Assembly: GCF_019464495.1 (NCBI RefSeq) | Contig: NZ_CP080492.1 | Span: 1,798,001-1,862,000, forward strand | Direction of reading: 5' to 3' | From: Leucobacter luti | GTDB taxonomy: Bacteria > Actinomycetota > Actinomycetes > Actinomycetales > Microbacteriaceae | Length of the DNA: 64,000 nucleotides | Part shown: positions 54,407 through 63,254 of the stretch, piece by piece | How the letters are laid out: each line of letters begins with the position of its first letter | Numbering within the stretch: position 1 is the stretch's first letter | Notes under the pieces: model-generated | Told to the model about the DNA's origin: nothing | Database searches by the model: none | The model's input: the letters and a program-made list of their open reading frames with translations, nothing else | Translations under genes and position numbers: made by a program

Positions 54407-55356
54407 CGGGGGGCCACCTTCCCTGAGATTCGGGGATCAAGGACGGGGAGGAGGAGGTCGACCACTGTGGTGACCACCATGTAGGCCACCACCATGAACA
54501 GCAGCACGGCCTGGACCACGGGGAAATCGTGGGTGTTGATCGCGTCGACCAGCAGCGACCCAACGCCCGAGAGCCCGAACACGGTCTCTACGGCGACGGT
54601 GCCCGCGATCATCGACGCGATGACGAGGGCGACCATCGTGATGATCGGGCCCCACGCGTTCCGCAGCACATGATCGCGCACGATGAAGCGCTCGCGGAGC
54701 CCGGTCGCCCGCGCAGCCTCGACGTGTTCTGAGGTGAACTGCTCGATCATGGTCTGACGCGTGACGCGACTGACGATCGCAAGTGCGGTGATCGCGAGGG
54801 TCAGCGCTGGCAGGGTGAGGTGGAACAGCCGTTCGCCGAAGCCTGGGCCGCCGATGCCGGCGACCGGGAACCAGCGCAGCTGCACCGAGAACAGGGCGAC
54901 GAGTGCGATCCCGAGCACAAACGACGGGATACTCGCGGCGAGCGTGGTGCCGCTCACCACGAGAGAATCGACCGCGGTACGGCGGCGTACCGCGGCGAGC
55001 ACGCCGAGGCCGATCCCGAACACGGTCAGCAGGACGGACGCGTAGGCCACAAGCGACAGCGTTGTGGGAACACGCGCCGCCATGATGTCTGCGACCGGCT
55101 GGTGGTATTTGAACGACTCACCGAAGTTGCCGGTGAGCACGCCGGAGGCCCAGTGCCAGTACTGCGCCAGCAGCGGCTGATCCAGGTGGTACTGGGCCCG
55201 GACGCTCGCAATCCGCTCCGGGGTCATATTCTCCGGGTTCCCGATGAGGAACGTCACGGGGTCGCCTGGTGCCGCATACATTGCGGCGAAGATGATGAAG
55301 GAGGCGATCACCAGCGTGACGAGCATGCCGGCGAGCTTTCGGATTGCGTGCGGCAT
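54403..55356 (-). CDS. Oligopeptide ABC importer permease, DppB-like
   Basis: A 317-aa permease with six helices. AMYAAPGDPVTFLIGNPENM is the usual first external motif, and EHVEAARATGLRERFIVRDH the EAA loop. ETVFGLSGVGSLLVDAI near the end is highly conserved in DppB. It starts 3 bp after the binding-protein gene. Confidence 0.93.
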   Translation of the reverse strand: MPHAIRKLAGMLVTLVIASFIIFAAMYAAPGDPVTFLIGNPENMTPERIASVRAQYHLDQPLLAQYWHWASGVLTGNFGESFKYHQPVADIMAARVPTTLSLVAYASVLLTVFGIGLGVLAAVRRRTAVDSLVVSGTTLAASIPSFVLGIALVALFSVQLRWFPVAGIGGPGFGERLFHLTLPALTLAITALAIVSRVTRQTMIEQFTSEHVEAARATGLRERFIVRDHVLRNAWGPIITMVALVIASMIAGTVAVETVFGLSGVGSLLVDAINTHDFPVVQAVLLFMVVAYMVVTTVVDLLLPVLDPRISGKVAPR

Positions 55357-55359
55357 GGT

Positions 55360-57012
55360 TTAGCCCTTCGTGCTGCCGAGATCGGCTGCCCACGGGTAGT
55401 AGATGAACGCCGCGGATGACGGCACTCCGGTCACGTCGCCCGACATCACGAGCGTCGCTGGTGTGGCAACAACAGGCAGCCACACGGCATTCTCGACCCA
55501 CTTGGCCTGCAACTCGATCGCGATCTGTGCGCGCTCCGCGTCGTCGGTCGCCGCGTACCCCTCGGCGACGAGCGTGTCGTATTCAGGGTCAGCGAACCCG
55601 GCGAAGTTGACGCTCGCGTCGGACTTGCCGTTCTTGTAGAAGCCGATGGGGTCGTTCTTCGAGATGTAGTACTCGTCTGGCCACAGGTCAGCCTGGTTGC
55701 GCAGCGCTTCATCGGTGTAGAGATCGCCGTACTGCACGGCTGGCACGGTCAGGATCTCTGCCTGCAGCCCGATCTTGCCTGCTGCGTCGACCAGCGCGCT
55801 CGCGATCACATTGTGCGCAGAGGAGCCGTTCGAGGCGACCACGATCGGCTCTGATGGCGCTCCAGCCTCCTTCACGAGGGCCTTCGCTGCGGTGAGGTCC
55901 TCGTCGCTCGGTTCAGCCGGTGCGCCCTCGAGTGCGTCGTAGGCCGTCTGGAAGGCCTCCTGCTCGTAGCCCCACGCCCCCGTACCGACGGGGGTCTTCC
56001 ACGGCTCAGCGAGCCCGGCAAATGCCGACTGCGCGATGCCCTCGCGATTGAGCGCGAGCGAGAGTGCCTGACGCAGCCGCACATCGGTGAGCGCGCCCTT
56101 CGCCGTGGTCTCTAGCACCCACGCGTTCGTGGACGGCCCCTGGAATACCCCGACGCTGTCGCTGCCGAGGAAGGCCTTTGCGCCAGCGGCATTCTCCAGG
56201 AATGCGCCCTGCGCCTCGCCGGTCGTGATGCTGTTGACGATCGCGGACTCGTCTGCCCAGCGGAACACCACCTCCTCGACCTGGCCGGCGCGCTCCGGGT
56301 TCCAGTAGGTGTCGGTCTTGGTAATGGTGAGCTGCGATCCTGCATCCCAGGAGGTGACCTCGTAGGGGCCACTGCAGGCCGAAGGGCTGCCCGGCTTGCC
56401 GAAGGAATCGCCTGCCTCCTCGATCACGCGCGGGTTCCAGACGATGCCGCCATCGCCGGCCATCGCTTGCACAAAGATCGCGTCCGGCTGGCTCGTGGTG
56501 ACCGTGATCTGGTTCTCCGCCGTCTGCTGCATGTCGACAACGTTCGCGTACTCATCAGACTCGGCCGCGCCCTCCTCGGCGTGCCGCTGCATGCTCCACA
56601 GCACGTCCGCGGTGGTGAGTGGGCTGCCATCGTGGAACTGGGCGCCCTGGCGGATCGTGAATACGACGTGCGTGTCATCGATCCACTCGGCGGACTCCGC
56701 GATCCCCTCACCGAGCGTGAGATCCGGCTGCACCTGCATGAGGCGGTCGCAGACATTGGCGAGCACGGTATCGTCGGCCGTCGTCGCGTCGACGTCAGCG
56801 TCAAGCGTTGTCGGCTCGCCGCCGAGCATCCAGGTGACCGTGTCGAGCGGGCCGGACGCCGCTGGGGTGCTGGGGCCGAACGGCACCTCGGCTCCCGCGG
56901 TGTCGCCGCTGTCCGGGGAGCCGGTCGCGCAGCCGGTGAGCACGAGTGCCGTCAGGGTGACAGCGCTCGCGGCGAGGGTGAGGGTACGGGCGGAATGCCG
57001 GTGAGCTCTCAT
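55360..57012 (-). CDS. Oligopeptide-type ABC solute-binding lipoprotein
   Basis: A 550-aa SBP_bac_5 protein starting MRAHRHSART; the frame upstream is spacer. The lipobox LVLTGC lipidates Cys28. VTWMLGGEPTTLDADVDATT begins the mature fold, and VVFTIRQGAQFHDGSPLTTADVLWS is the family signature. It should capture the substrate outside the membrane for the DppBCDF machinery. The ligand is unknown. It is cotranscribed with the C45 hydrolase that precedes it by 56 bp, which suggests the hydrolase acts on what this protein brings in. Confidence 0.93.
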   Translation of the reverse strand: MRAHRHSARTLTLAASAVTLTALVLTGCATGSPDSGDTAGAEVPFGPSTPAASGPLDTVTWMLGGEPTTLDADVDATTADDTVLANVCDRLMQVQPDLTLGEGIAESAEWIDDTHVVFTIRQGAQFHDGSPLTTADVLWSMQRHAEEGAAESDEYANVVDMQQTAENQITVTTSQPDAIFVQAMAGDGGIVWNPRVIEEAGDSFGKPGSPSACSGPYEVTSWDAGSQLTITKTDTYWNPERAGQVEEVVFRWADESAIVNSITTGEAQGAFLENAAGAKAFLGSDSVGVFQGPSTNAWVLETTAKGALTDVRLRQALSLALNREGIAQSAFAGLAEPWKTPVGTGAWGYEQEAFQTAYDALEGAPAEPSDEDLTAAKALVKEAGAPSEPIVVASNGSSAHNVIASALVDAAGKIGLQAEILTVPAVQYGDLYTDEALRNQADLWPDEYYISKNDPIGFYKNGKSDASVNFAGFADPEYDTLVAEGYAATDDAERAQIAIELQAKWVENAVWLPVVATPATLVMSGDVTGVPSSAAFIYYPWAADLGSTKG

Positions 57013-57068
57013 GTGTGTGACGCCTCCTTGCGTTGGGGTGAATGGTGGTGCAGGTGTGAGTCTGGGGG

Positions 57069-58268
57069 CTACGCAGTCGCTGCGACCGCGAAGCTGGGCG
57101 CCGGATCGGCGAAGGCTGGTCCGTCGTAGATGTTCCAGGGCAGCAGCTGGTACTCCGTCTCGCACGGGAAGCCTGCCGCGACGAGGTAATCGCCTGTGGT
57201 GAGGTCAACGCAGCTGGAGAGCAGCGTCGACCAGCGCTTCAGTTCGGGTGCGTCCGCGCTGGGGTGCGTGCAGACCCCCTCTGGGTAGCCGAGGTGATCC
57301 GACATCGCAGCACGCACGAGATCGTAGCTCTCCTGGCTCGTTTGGGCGTCGGCAACGCGCGCGAGCCCCTGTGTGACGCGCGGCAGGCGGAGCAGGGAGT
57401 CCGCCGAGACTGGCCGATACCGGCCGGCCAGCTGCGGCGGGACGGACGCCTGGAAGTGGTTCGTGTGTGCCAGCAGCCCGCCCTCCGGGTACAACCAGTC
57501 GACACCGTCAGGCGTGGTCTCGAGGTCGATCCCGAAGCCGCTGCGGTGCGCGAGGAGTGCATTGCTCGCGATGTGTGGCCGGATCTTGACGAGGGTCTTC
57601 AGCGCGAGGTTGAGGTCTGAGTGATCGAGCACGAGGCGGCGGATGAGCGTCTGCGGCAGCCCAATCTCGTTGCCGAAGCTGCCCCCGAGACCGTTGGCGT
57701 TGAGCGCAATCCCCGCGGAGTTGGCCCCGTGGCGGCCCACCTGCCCAGCCTCCACCTGCAGGATGACCGTGGGAAGCGGATCCTGCACCACACGCACGAT
57801 CAGCGTGGTGTCGGCGGTGAGCGTGCGCCAGTCCCAGTTCTGGCCGACAAGCGTATGGCCGGTGCCCGAGGCCGTTCCGGTGAGGAAGAACGAGGTGCAG
57901 CCGTCTGCCGGATCGCGCTCGTCGTCAGCTTCTGCCTGCACCGGTGCCGTGGTCTGGCTCGCCTGGTGGTTGTAGACGAACTCCCCGCGCACGTTCAGGG
58001 TGAGGATCTCGGCGAAGCTGCGCCCTGATCCGTCTGCGATCCCACGCATCTCCTCGACGAGGTGAGGGGCGTGTGCCTCGCACACTGGCAACCAGCGCTT
58101 CACCGAATCGGTAATCGCGGCCCAGCTCATACCGGTTTGCTGTGTGAGGGCCGCCTCGTAGTAGCCGATCGCGCGCTCGATGAGATCGGCAGCGGCGGCG
58201 CCGTACTGGCGGCCGCGCTCGCGCGGGGTGCCGCTGATCTCGATCGTGCGGATGGGGGTGACACTCAC
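57069..58268 (-). CDS. C45-family Ntn-hydrolase (isopenicillin N acyltransferase-like)
   Basis: A 399-aa protein from GTG 58268, with AAGGAG 8 bp upstream. The ADGCTSFFL segment holds the self-cleavage site Gly123-Cys124, so Cys124 is the predicted N-terminal nucleophile of the large chain. MRGIADGSGRSFAEILTLNVR before it, and LVGQNWDW, GANSAGIALNANGLGG and LAHTNHF after it, are C45/AAT landmarks. Family members acylate or deacylate beta-lactam nuclei, or cleave N-acyl amides. No signal peptide, so it acts in the cytosol. It is the first gene of the importer operon; the likely job is deacylation of an imported amide. The reaction is inferred. Confidence 0.88.
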   Translation of the reverse strand: MSVTPIRTIEISGTPRERGRQYGAAAADLIERAIGYYEAALTQQTGMSWAAITDSVKRWLPVCEAHAPHLVEEMRGIADGSGRSFAEILTLNVRGEFVYNHQASQTTAPVQAEADDERDPADGCTSFFLTGTASGTGHTLVGQNWDWRTLTADTTLIVRVVQDPLPTVILQVEAGQVGRHGANSAGIALNANGLGGSFGNEIGLPQTLIRRLVLDHSDLNLALKTLVKIRPHIASNALLAHRSGFGIDLETTPDGVDWLYPEGGLLAHTNHFQASVPPQLAGRYRPVSADSLLRLPRVTQGLARVADAQTSQESYDLVRAAMSDHLGYPEGVCTHPSADAPELKRWSTLLSSCVDLTTGDYLVAAGFPCETEYQLLPWNIYDGPAFADPAPSFAVAATA

Positions 58269-58325
58269 TAGCGGTCTCCTTCGGCCTTGCGCGGGACTCC
58301 TTGACGGGGCATGATGCTTGGAACA

Positions 58326-58342
58326 GCTATTACAAGAATAGC
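58326..58342. promoter_or_regulatory. Candidate operator between the C45 operon and its RpiR regulator
   Basis: GCTATT-ACAAG-AATAGC is a perfect inverted repeat with 6-bp arms and a 5-bp spacer, centred in the 84-bp divergent gap. A second pairing, TTACAA (58330) with TTGTAA (58378), extends into the regulator start region. The position suits shared control of both transcripts. Confidence 0.6.
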
Positions 58343-58352
58343 GCCCCACAAA

Positions 58353-59255
58353 ATGGATGATACACACATGGAAGCTTTTGTAACAACCGATACCGAGAAT
58401 CCCGCGCTGGTGCGGCTTCGGTCGCGGATCGCGCAGCGTTGGGACGAGCTCTCGAAAGCCGAACGCGCCGTGTGCGGGATCCTCACCGGGAACTCGGCCG
58501 AGCATCTGCTCTACGCGAGCGCTGCGGAGCTCGGCGCCGAATCGAAGACCTCAAACGCCACCGTGATCCGCACGCTGCAGTCGCTCGGCTACGCTGGCCT
58601 CTCCGAGCTGAAGCAGGAGGTCGCGGCGCCCTTCACCTCGGCGGTCGCGCCAGAGGTTCGACTCCGACAGCGCATCGAGTTCCTAGGGCAGAATCTCGCC
58701 ACGATCCAGCAGGAAGTGTGGCGTGAGGCCGAGTCGCTGATCGCGCTCGGCGCACAAGGCAACTCCGACGCCGACTACTCAGCAGCGATCGACGTCCTGA
58801 TCCACGCGCGCACGGTGTACAGTTACGGCCTCGGCGCATCTGGCATTGCCGCGGATCACCTGTCCCTCCGGCTGCGCCGCACTGGCGTCGCAACGAGGCG
58901 GCTGGCGGTCGACGGTTTCCGGCTTGCTGACGAGCTGCTCGAGCTGGGCGCGCACGACGCCGTGGTGATCTTCGCACCGGGCCGCGTGACGCGCGACATC
59001 GAAGCGCTGCTAGATCGCGCGCAGCGGGTGGGAGCCAAGGTACTGCTGATCACAGATGAGCTCCGCGAATCACTCGCCAGTCGAGTCACAGCGGTCCTCT
59101 CGGCACCGCACACTCCCACCGGCATTACCGCAGAGGGGCTCATTGGGATCCTCATCGCGGATGTGCTCGTGCAGGGGATCGTCGCCGTGGGGCCAGACAC
59201 CGCGCTGCGAGTGTCCCAGGAACTCAATGAGCTCAGGGGCCAACTGGGGTACTAG
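58353..59255 (+). CDS. RpiR/MurR-family transcriptional regulator
   Basis: The start is uncertain between ATG 58353 (300 aa) and ATG 58368; both lack a strong ribosome site. The N-terminal RpiR helix-turn-helix reads LSKAERAVCGILTG, then AAELGAESKTSNATVIRTLQ and LGYAGLSELKQE. The C-terminal SIS domain (about 130-260) carries ARTVYSYGLGASGIAADHLS and VVIFAPGRVTRDIEALLD. SIS domains bind phosphosugars in most relatives, yet the divergent operon looks peptide- or amide-related. It probably represses that operon through the inverted repeat in the shared gap. Confidence 0.88.
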   Translation: MDDTHMEAFVTTDTENPALVRLRSRIAQRWDELSKAERAVCGILTGNSAEHLLYASAAELGAESKTSNATVIRTLQSLGYAGLSELKQEVAAPFTSAVAPEVRLRQRIEFLGQNLATIQQEVWREAESLIALGAQGNSDADYSAAIDVLIHARTVYSYGLGASGIAADHLSLRLRRTGVATRRLAVDGFRLADELLELGAHDAVVIFAPGRVTRDIEALLDRAQRVGAKVLLITDELRESLASRVTAVLSAPHTPTGITAEGLIGILIADVLVQGIVAVGPDTALRVSQELNELRGQLGY

Positions 59256-59299
59256 TGTGTGTCTGGCGCGGGGGCACGCACCCCCGCGCCAGTACCCCG

Positions 59300-60679
59300 C
59301 TACGCGTTGAACGACACGTATCCAGCGATGAGGTACGCGATGAATGACAGCGCCGCCGCGAGCCCCGCGTAGGGCAGGATCGACAGCATCAGGTTCAGCG
59401 GCTTCACGCCAACGGACTTCGACGCGAGAATGATCCCGTCACCATAGAGACAGGTGGTGGATCCGAGCGCAGCTCCGGAGAACACCGCGGTGCCCGCAAG
59501 CACCGGATCCACGCCGACCGCGATCGCCAGCGGCAGCACGACCGGCGTAATCACAGCGGCGAGATCCCAAAATGCCCCGGTCGCATACGCATACACTCCG
59601 CACACTAGGAACACGATTGCCGGCAGCAGTGCGCCGGACATCACGGGCTCAGTCGCGCCGATCACCCAGTCAGCCAGCTGCAGATCCATGTTGATCTGCT
59701 GCACCATGAACGCGAGAACGAACAGCACCATCACGTAGCCCATGCTCGTGATGCCTTCGAAGGCGTGATCCAGCACCCCCTTGAGCGTGAGCCGGCGCTG
59801 CGCAACGTAGAGAATGATCGCGACCACCACAGCAGCGGCCGCACCCTTCACGATGTCGACCTCGGTGAGGATCGTGACGAGCACGAGCACGACGATCGGG
59901 ATCAGGAAGTTGAAGGGAAGCGGACGCGTACTGTCCTTCCCGTCCTCCGCCAGCTCGAATGCGCGCTCCTCCGGGCTCAGCCCCTCCGGCAACGGATCAC
60001 CCGTGCGATCAGCGAGCTCCTGGGCGCGCTTCAGCGGACCCACGAGCGGGAGGAGACCGAGAGCGAGCAGCAGGCCGATTGCGAGCGCGAACCAGCCGAA
60101 GAACACATAGGGGAGCCCGGAGAGATACGCCCCGAACCCGGAACCATTGACGGTGACGCCGTCCTGCTCCAGCAGCGCAGAGAAGAACACGGCCCAGGTA
60201 GAGAACGGAATGATGACGGCGATCGGTGCACTCGTGAGCTTCACAATCGAGCCCACCATCGTGCGGGGCACGTTGTAACGGTCGGTGACGCGCTTCATTG
60301 ACGTGCCGACGGTCAGCGCGTTGAGGTAGTCATCGATGAACAGGGCCACGGTCAGCAGCCACGTGAGCAGCAGCGACTTGCGGCGCGAGTTCACGAAACG
60401 CTCAGTCCAGCGAGCGAAATCGTTCACTGCACCCGAGGCGTTGAAATACGCGATCAGAATCCCGAACAGTACGACAACGAGCACGAGCCAGTGCACGGTC
60501 TCATTCGTGAGTGAGGCTCCGAATGTGCCGACGAGGGTGTCAAAGAACCCCCACCCGCCCAGGAGCACAGCACCGACGACGGTGCCTGCGAGGAGGCCGA
60601 GCAAGGCGCGCTTGGTGAGCACCGAGACCAGCAGGACGGTGAGGACTGGCAGCAACGCCAGTGCAGTGTTTTGGACCAC
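59300..60679 (-). CDS. NhaC-family Na+/H+ antiporter-like transporter
   Basis: A 459-aa membrane protein with about eleven helices from GTG 60679 (AAAGG upstream). FIDDYLNALTVGTSMKRVTD is the highly conserved NhaC-superfamily segment, and STWAVFFSALLE and GAFWDLAAVITPVVLPLAIA also match. Members exchange Na+ with H+ or with organic acids and amines. It follows the RpiR gene convergently and is itself followed (in its transcription direction) by nothing; the amidohydrolase gene lies upstream on the same strand and may share its transcript. Confidence 0.87.
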   Translation of the reverse strand: MVQNTALALLPVLTVLLVSVLTKRALLGLLAGTVVGAVLLGGWGFFDTLVGTFGASLTNETVHWLVLVVVLFGILIAYFNASGAVNDFARWTERFVNSRRKSLLLTWLLTVALFIDDYLNALTVGTSMKRVTDRYNVPRTMVGSIVKLTSAPIAVIIPFSTWAVFFSALLEQDGVTVNGSGFGAYLSGLPYVFFGWFALAIGLLLALGLLPLVGPLKRAQELADRTGDPLPEGLSPEERAFELAEDGKDSTRPLPFNFLIPIVVLVLVTILTEVDIVKGAAAAVVVAIILYVAQRRLTLKGVLDHAFEGITSMGYVMVLFVLAFMVQQINMDLQLADWVIGATEPVMSGALLPAIVFLVCGVYAYATGAFWDLAAVITPVVLPLAIAVGVDPVLAGTAVFSGAALGSTTCLYGDGIILASKSVGVKPLNLMLSILPYAGLAAALSFIAYLIAGYVSFNA

Positions 60680-60811
60680 GGTGGCCTTTCAAGGGGCGGC
60701 GGCAGCGCCGCTCAGGGGGTGGAAGTGGGTGGATAGTGTGGCGGACGAGAAGCGCCTCAGCTCGCGGTGCCGGATCACGACTGCGAGCTGGGTGCGGTGG
60801 GTCAGCCCGCG

Positions 60812-62445
60812 CTAGGCGGCGTGCGAGGTGTGCAGTCCGTCCAGGTAGGTGGCAATGACCGGCAGCTCGGCGAGATCATCGCCCGGCACGGTCAGCGGAT
60901 CCTCGGCCCACACCGCGAGGTCCGCGCGCGCCAGGACGGATGATTCCCAGATCATCGTCGCCCTGCGCGAGCGCTGCCCCTCTGGTGTAGCCGTGCAGCG
61001 CCTGCGCCGCGCTGAGTCGCTGTTCCGGCTCATACACGAACGCATCGCGCGCGCCTGGAGCTCGGCGCAGCATCGCCCAGGCGAGGCCAAACCGGGCGTC
61101 CAGATCGGCGATCGGCCAGTCGGAGCCGAGCGCAAGTGGAGCGCCAGCAGCCAGCACGCTGGCAGCATTCCATCCGCGAGCGGCGCGCTGCGGGCCAAGC
61201 CGACGCGCCCACTCATCGCTCCCGTCAGCAATCCGCCACTGCAGGTGCGGCAGTTGCATCGGGCGGTGATCCCCGCGGCGGCGAGTCGCGCGACGTCGCG
61301 CGGGTCGAGGGTCTCGAGGTGTTCAATGCGGTGCGGGATCCCAGCGCGCGATCGGGCGCCGACACCCTCGTACGCGGTAATCGTCTCGCCGACCGCGCGA
61401 TCTCCAATCGCATGCGTCGCGATCTGGAAGCCGGCTGCGGTGAATTCCTGCACCGCCGCGACAAAGTCCGTCTGATCCGGCCAAAATCCGGCCAGCCCGT
61501 CCCCGTCAGTGTCTGCCTCGTAGAGCCACCCGGCCCCCGTATCGATCACACCGTCGGCATAGAGCTTGATCACGCCGCCGCGCCAACGTGCGCCAGCGCG
61601 ATCGCGCTGGTTCCTGATCGCGGCACGCTGCTCGGAAGTGTACGTCGGCTTGACATCCATCGCGCTCACGATCCGCACGGGGAGCCCCAGACCAGTCGTG
61701 TCCAGCGCTTCGAGCAGGTCGAGCGTCTCGGAGTTGCCGTCCATGATGGTGCCGCCAGTGAGTCCGGAGCGACGCATCTTGGCGAACGTTGCGCGGGCTG
61801 ACTCGAGCGTCTCCGCGCGACTCGGCTTCGGCGCGACCTCGAGGATCGGCTGATATGCGCTGTCCTCGCGCAACTCTCCCGTGGGGGCGCCTGACGCGTC
61901 AACGATAATCTCGGAGCTGTCCTCAAATGCTCGTGCGCCCGTGATCCCGGAGCGGCGCAGCGCCTCCGTACTCGCGATCGCCGTGTGAAAGTCGAAAAAG
62001 AAGAGCAACGCTGGCATGCCGTCCACGGCCTCGTCGATCAGGTGTGAGCTGAGAGTCGCACCGTCGAAGGCAGCGTAGTCGAGGTTCCAGGCGCGGACCC
62101 AACCGTCACCGCCGCGCTCCCGGACTCGGGCAGTCTCGGCGCTGAGAGCGTTGCGGAGATCCCGCAGATCACGGACGGCCCCGAGATCGGCGCCCTGACA
62201 GAGTTCGACGCCCTGAATCGGGTGCAGGTGCGCGTCGATGAGGCCGGGGTGACCGTCGCACCGGCGCCATCATCGACCCGGGTCTGCGGGCCCCGGAATG
62301 CCTCAGCAATGTCATCGTCCGAGCCGACAGCGAGGACACGGCCATCTGCGATGGCAATCGAGCGCGGTGCGGTGTTCTCGTCACCGGCGACCATCGTGTG
62401 CACGCGCGCGCTCGCGATGATCAAGTCGGCCTTCAGTTCCGCCAC
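60812..62445 (-). pseudogene. Amidohydrolase (YtcJ/NfdA-like), three frame breaks
   Basis: GTG 62445 follows GGGAGG at 6 bp. The first part is AELKADLIIASARVHTMV, then ATVTP. At 62244 one base is missing; the next frame gives GLIDAHLHPIQGVEL (metal-binding His pair) and continues to GITA with EALDTTGLGLPVRIVS, GGVIKLYADGVIDT and THAIGDRAVGE. At 61261 another base is missing; MQLPHLQWRIADGSDEWA through LALGSDWPI (metal-site Asp) and YTRGAALAQGDDDLG lies in the third frame. Near 60923-60932 two bases of a CG repeat are missing and ADLAVWAEDPL returns to frame 2. The repaired 545-aa protein is complete. The substrate is probably an N-substituted amide. Confidence 0.85.
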
Positions 62446-62555
62446 GGTGTCCTCCCAGAGTTCATGACACCGCGTATCCTCGATGGAGACGCGGAGCACC
62501 CTTAATTTACGCAGATTCAATAACGACTGCAAGCTCCGCTGCACGAGGGAGTTCC

Positions 62556-63254
62556 ATGACGACGGCGCCCGACGCCCACCGCTCGGCAGGGCGACCCCGG
62601 ACCGCGGTGCTGTCGCGCGAGCGGATCCTCGCTGCCGCCTTCGCACTCGCCGACGTGCGCGGAGGCGATTTCACACTCGCAGCGCTCGCCCGCAGCCTCG
62701 GCGTGCGCCCCTCTGCGCTGCACCACTACTTCGCTGGCAAGGACGAACTCATTGCGGGAATGCGTGGACAGCTCACCTCGCGTGTGGGTGACCACGGGTT
62801 CGATACCTTGCCCTGGCACGAAGCCATCATTCCCTGGGCACGCACGTACCGGGTCACCTTTGGCGCTCACCCGGGGATCGTCGCCGCGCTCGCGACACTA
62901 CCCGTCGCCGACGAACCCGAGTCAATGCTCGACTATGAGCGGATCGCTCGCGCCATGCACCGCGACGGCTACCCGGAACACCGGATCGTCCCCGCGATCG
63001 TCGCGCTCGAATCGTTCATCATCGGATCGGCGCTCGACTCGCTCACGCCGGAGGACAACCTCCGCCCGGTCAGTGCGCCCGATCGCACCCCGCACCTCAC
63101 CAGCGCTGAGGAAGCAGCCCGCGCTCAGCTGCGCACCCACGGCCGCTCGGCGGCCACCGAAACGTTTGAGTTCGGGCTCGCGGCGCTCGTGGCCGGATTG
63201 CGGGCAGCCGGAACCGCTGCCACAGTGTCCGGCCCCACCGAATCGGGCGTCTAG
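62556..63254 (+). CDS. TetR-family regulator
   Basis: A 232-aa regulator with GAGGGAG before its ATG. Residues about 18-65 form the TetR helix-turn-helix (SRERILAAAFALADVRGGDF, then LAALARSLGVRPSALHHYFAGKDEL). The remainder is a helical ligand domain with YRVTFGAHPGIVAALATLPV. It is divergent from the amidohydrolase gene (110-bp AT-rich gap) and shares one base with the downstream transporter start (TAGTG), so either neighbour could be its target. Confidence 0.9.
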   Translation: MTTAPDAHRSAGRPRTAVLSRERILAAAFALADVRGGDFTLAALARSLGVRPSALHHYFAGKDELIAGMRGQLTSRVGDHGFDTLPWHEAIIPWARTYRVTFGAHPGIVAALATLPVADEPESMLDYERIARAMHRDGYPEHRIVPAIVALESFIIGSALDSLTPEDNLRPVSAPDRTPHLTSAEEAARAQLRTHGRSAATETFEFGLAALVAGLRAAGTAATVSGPTESGV

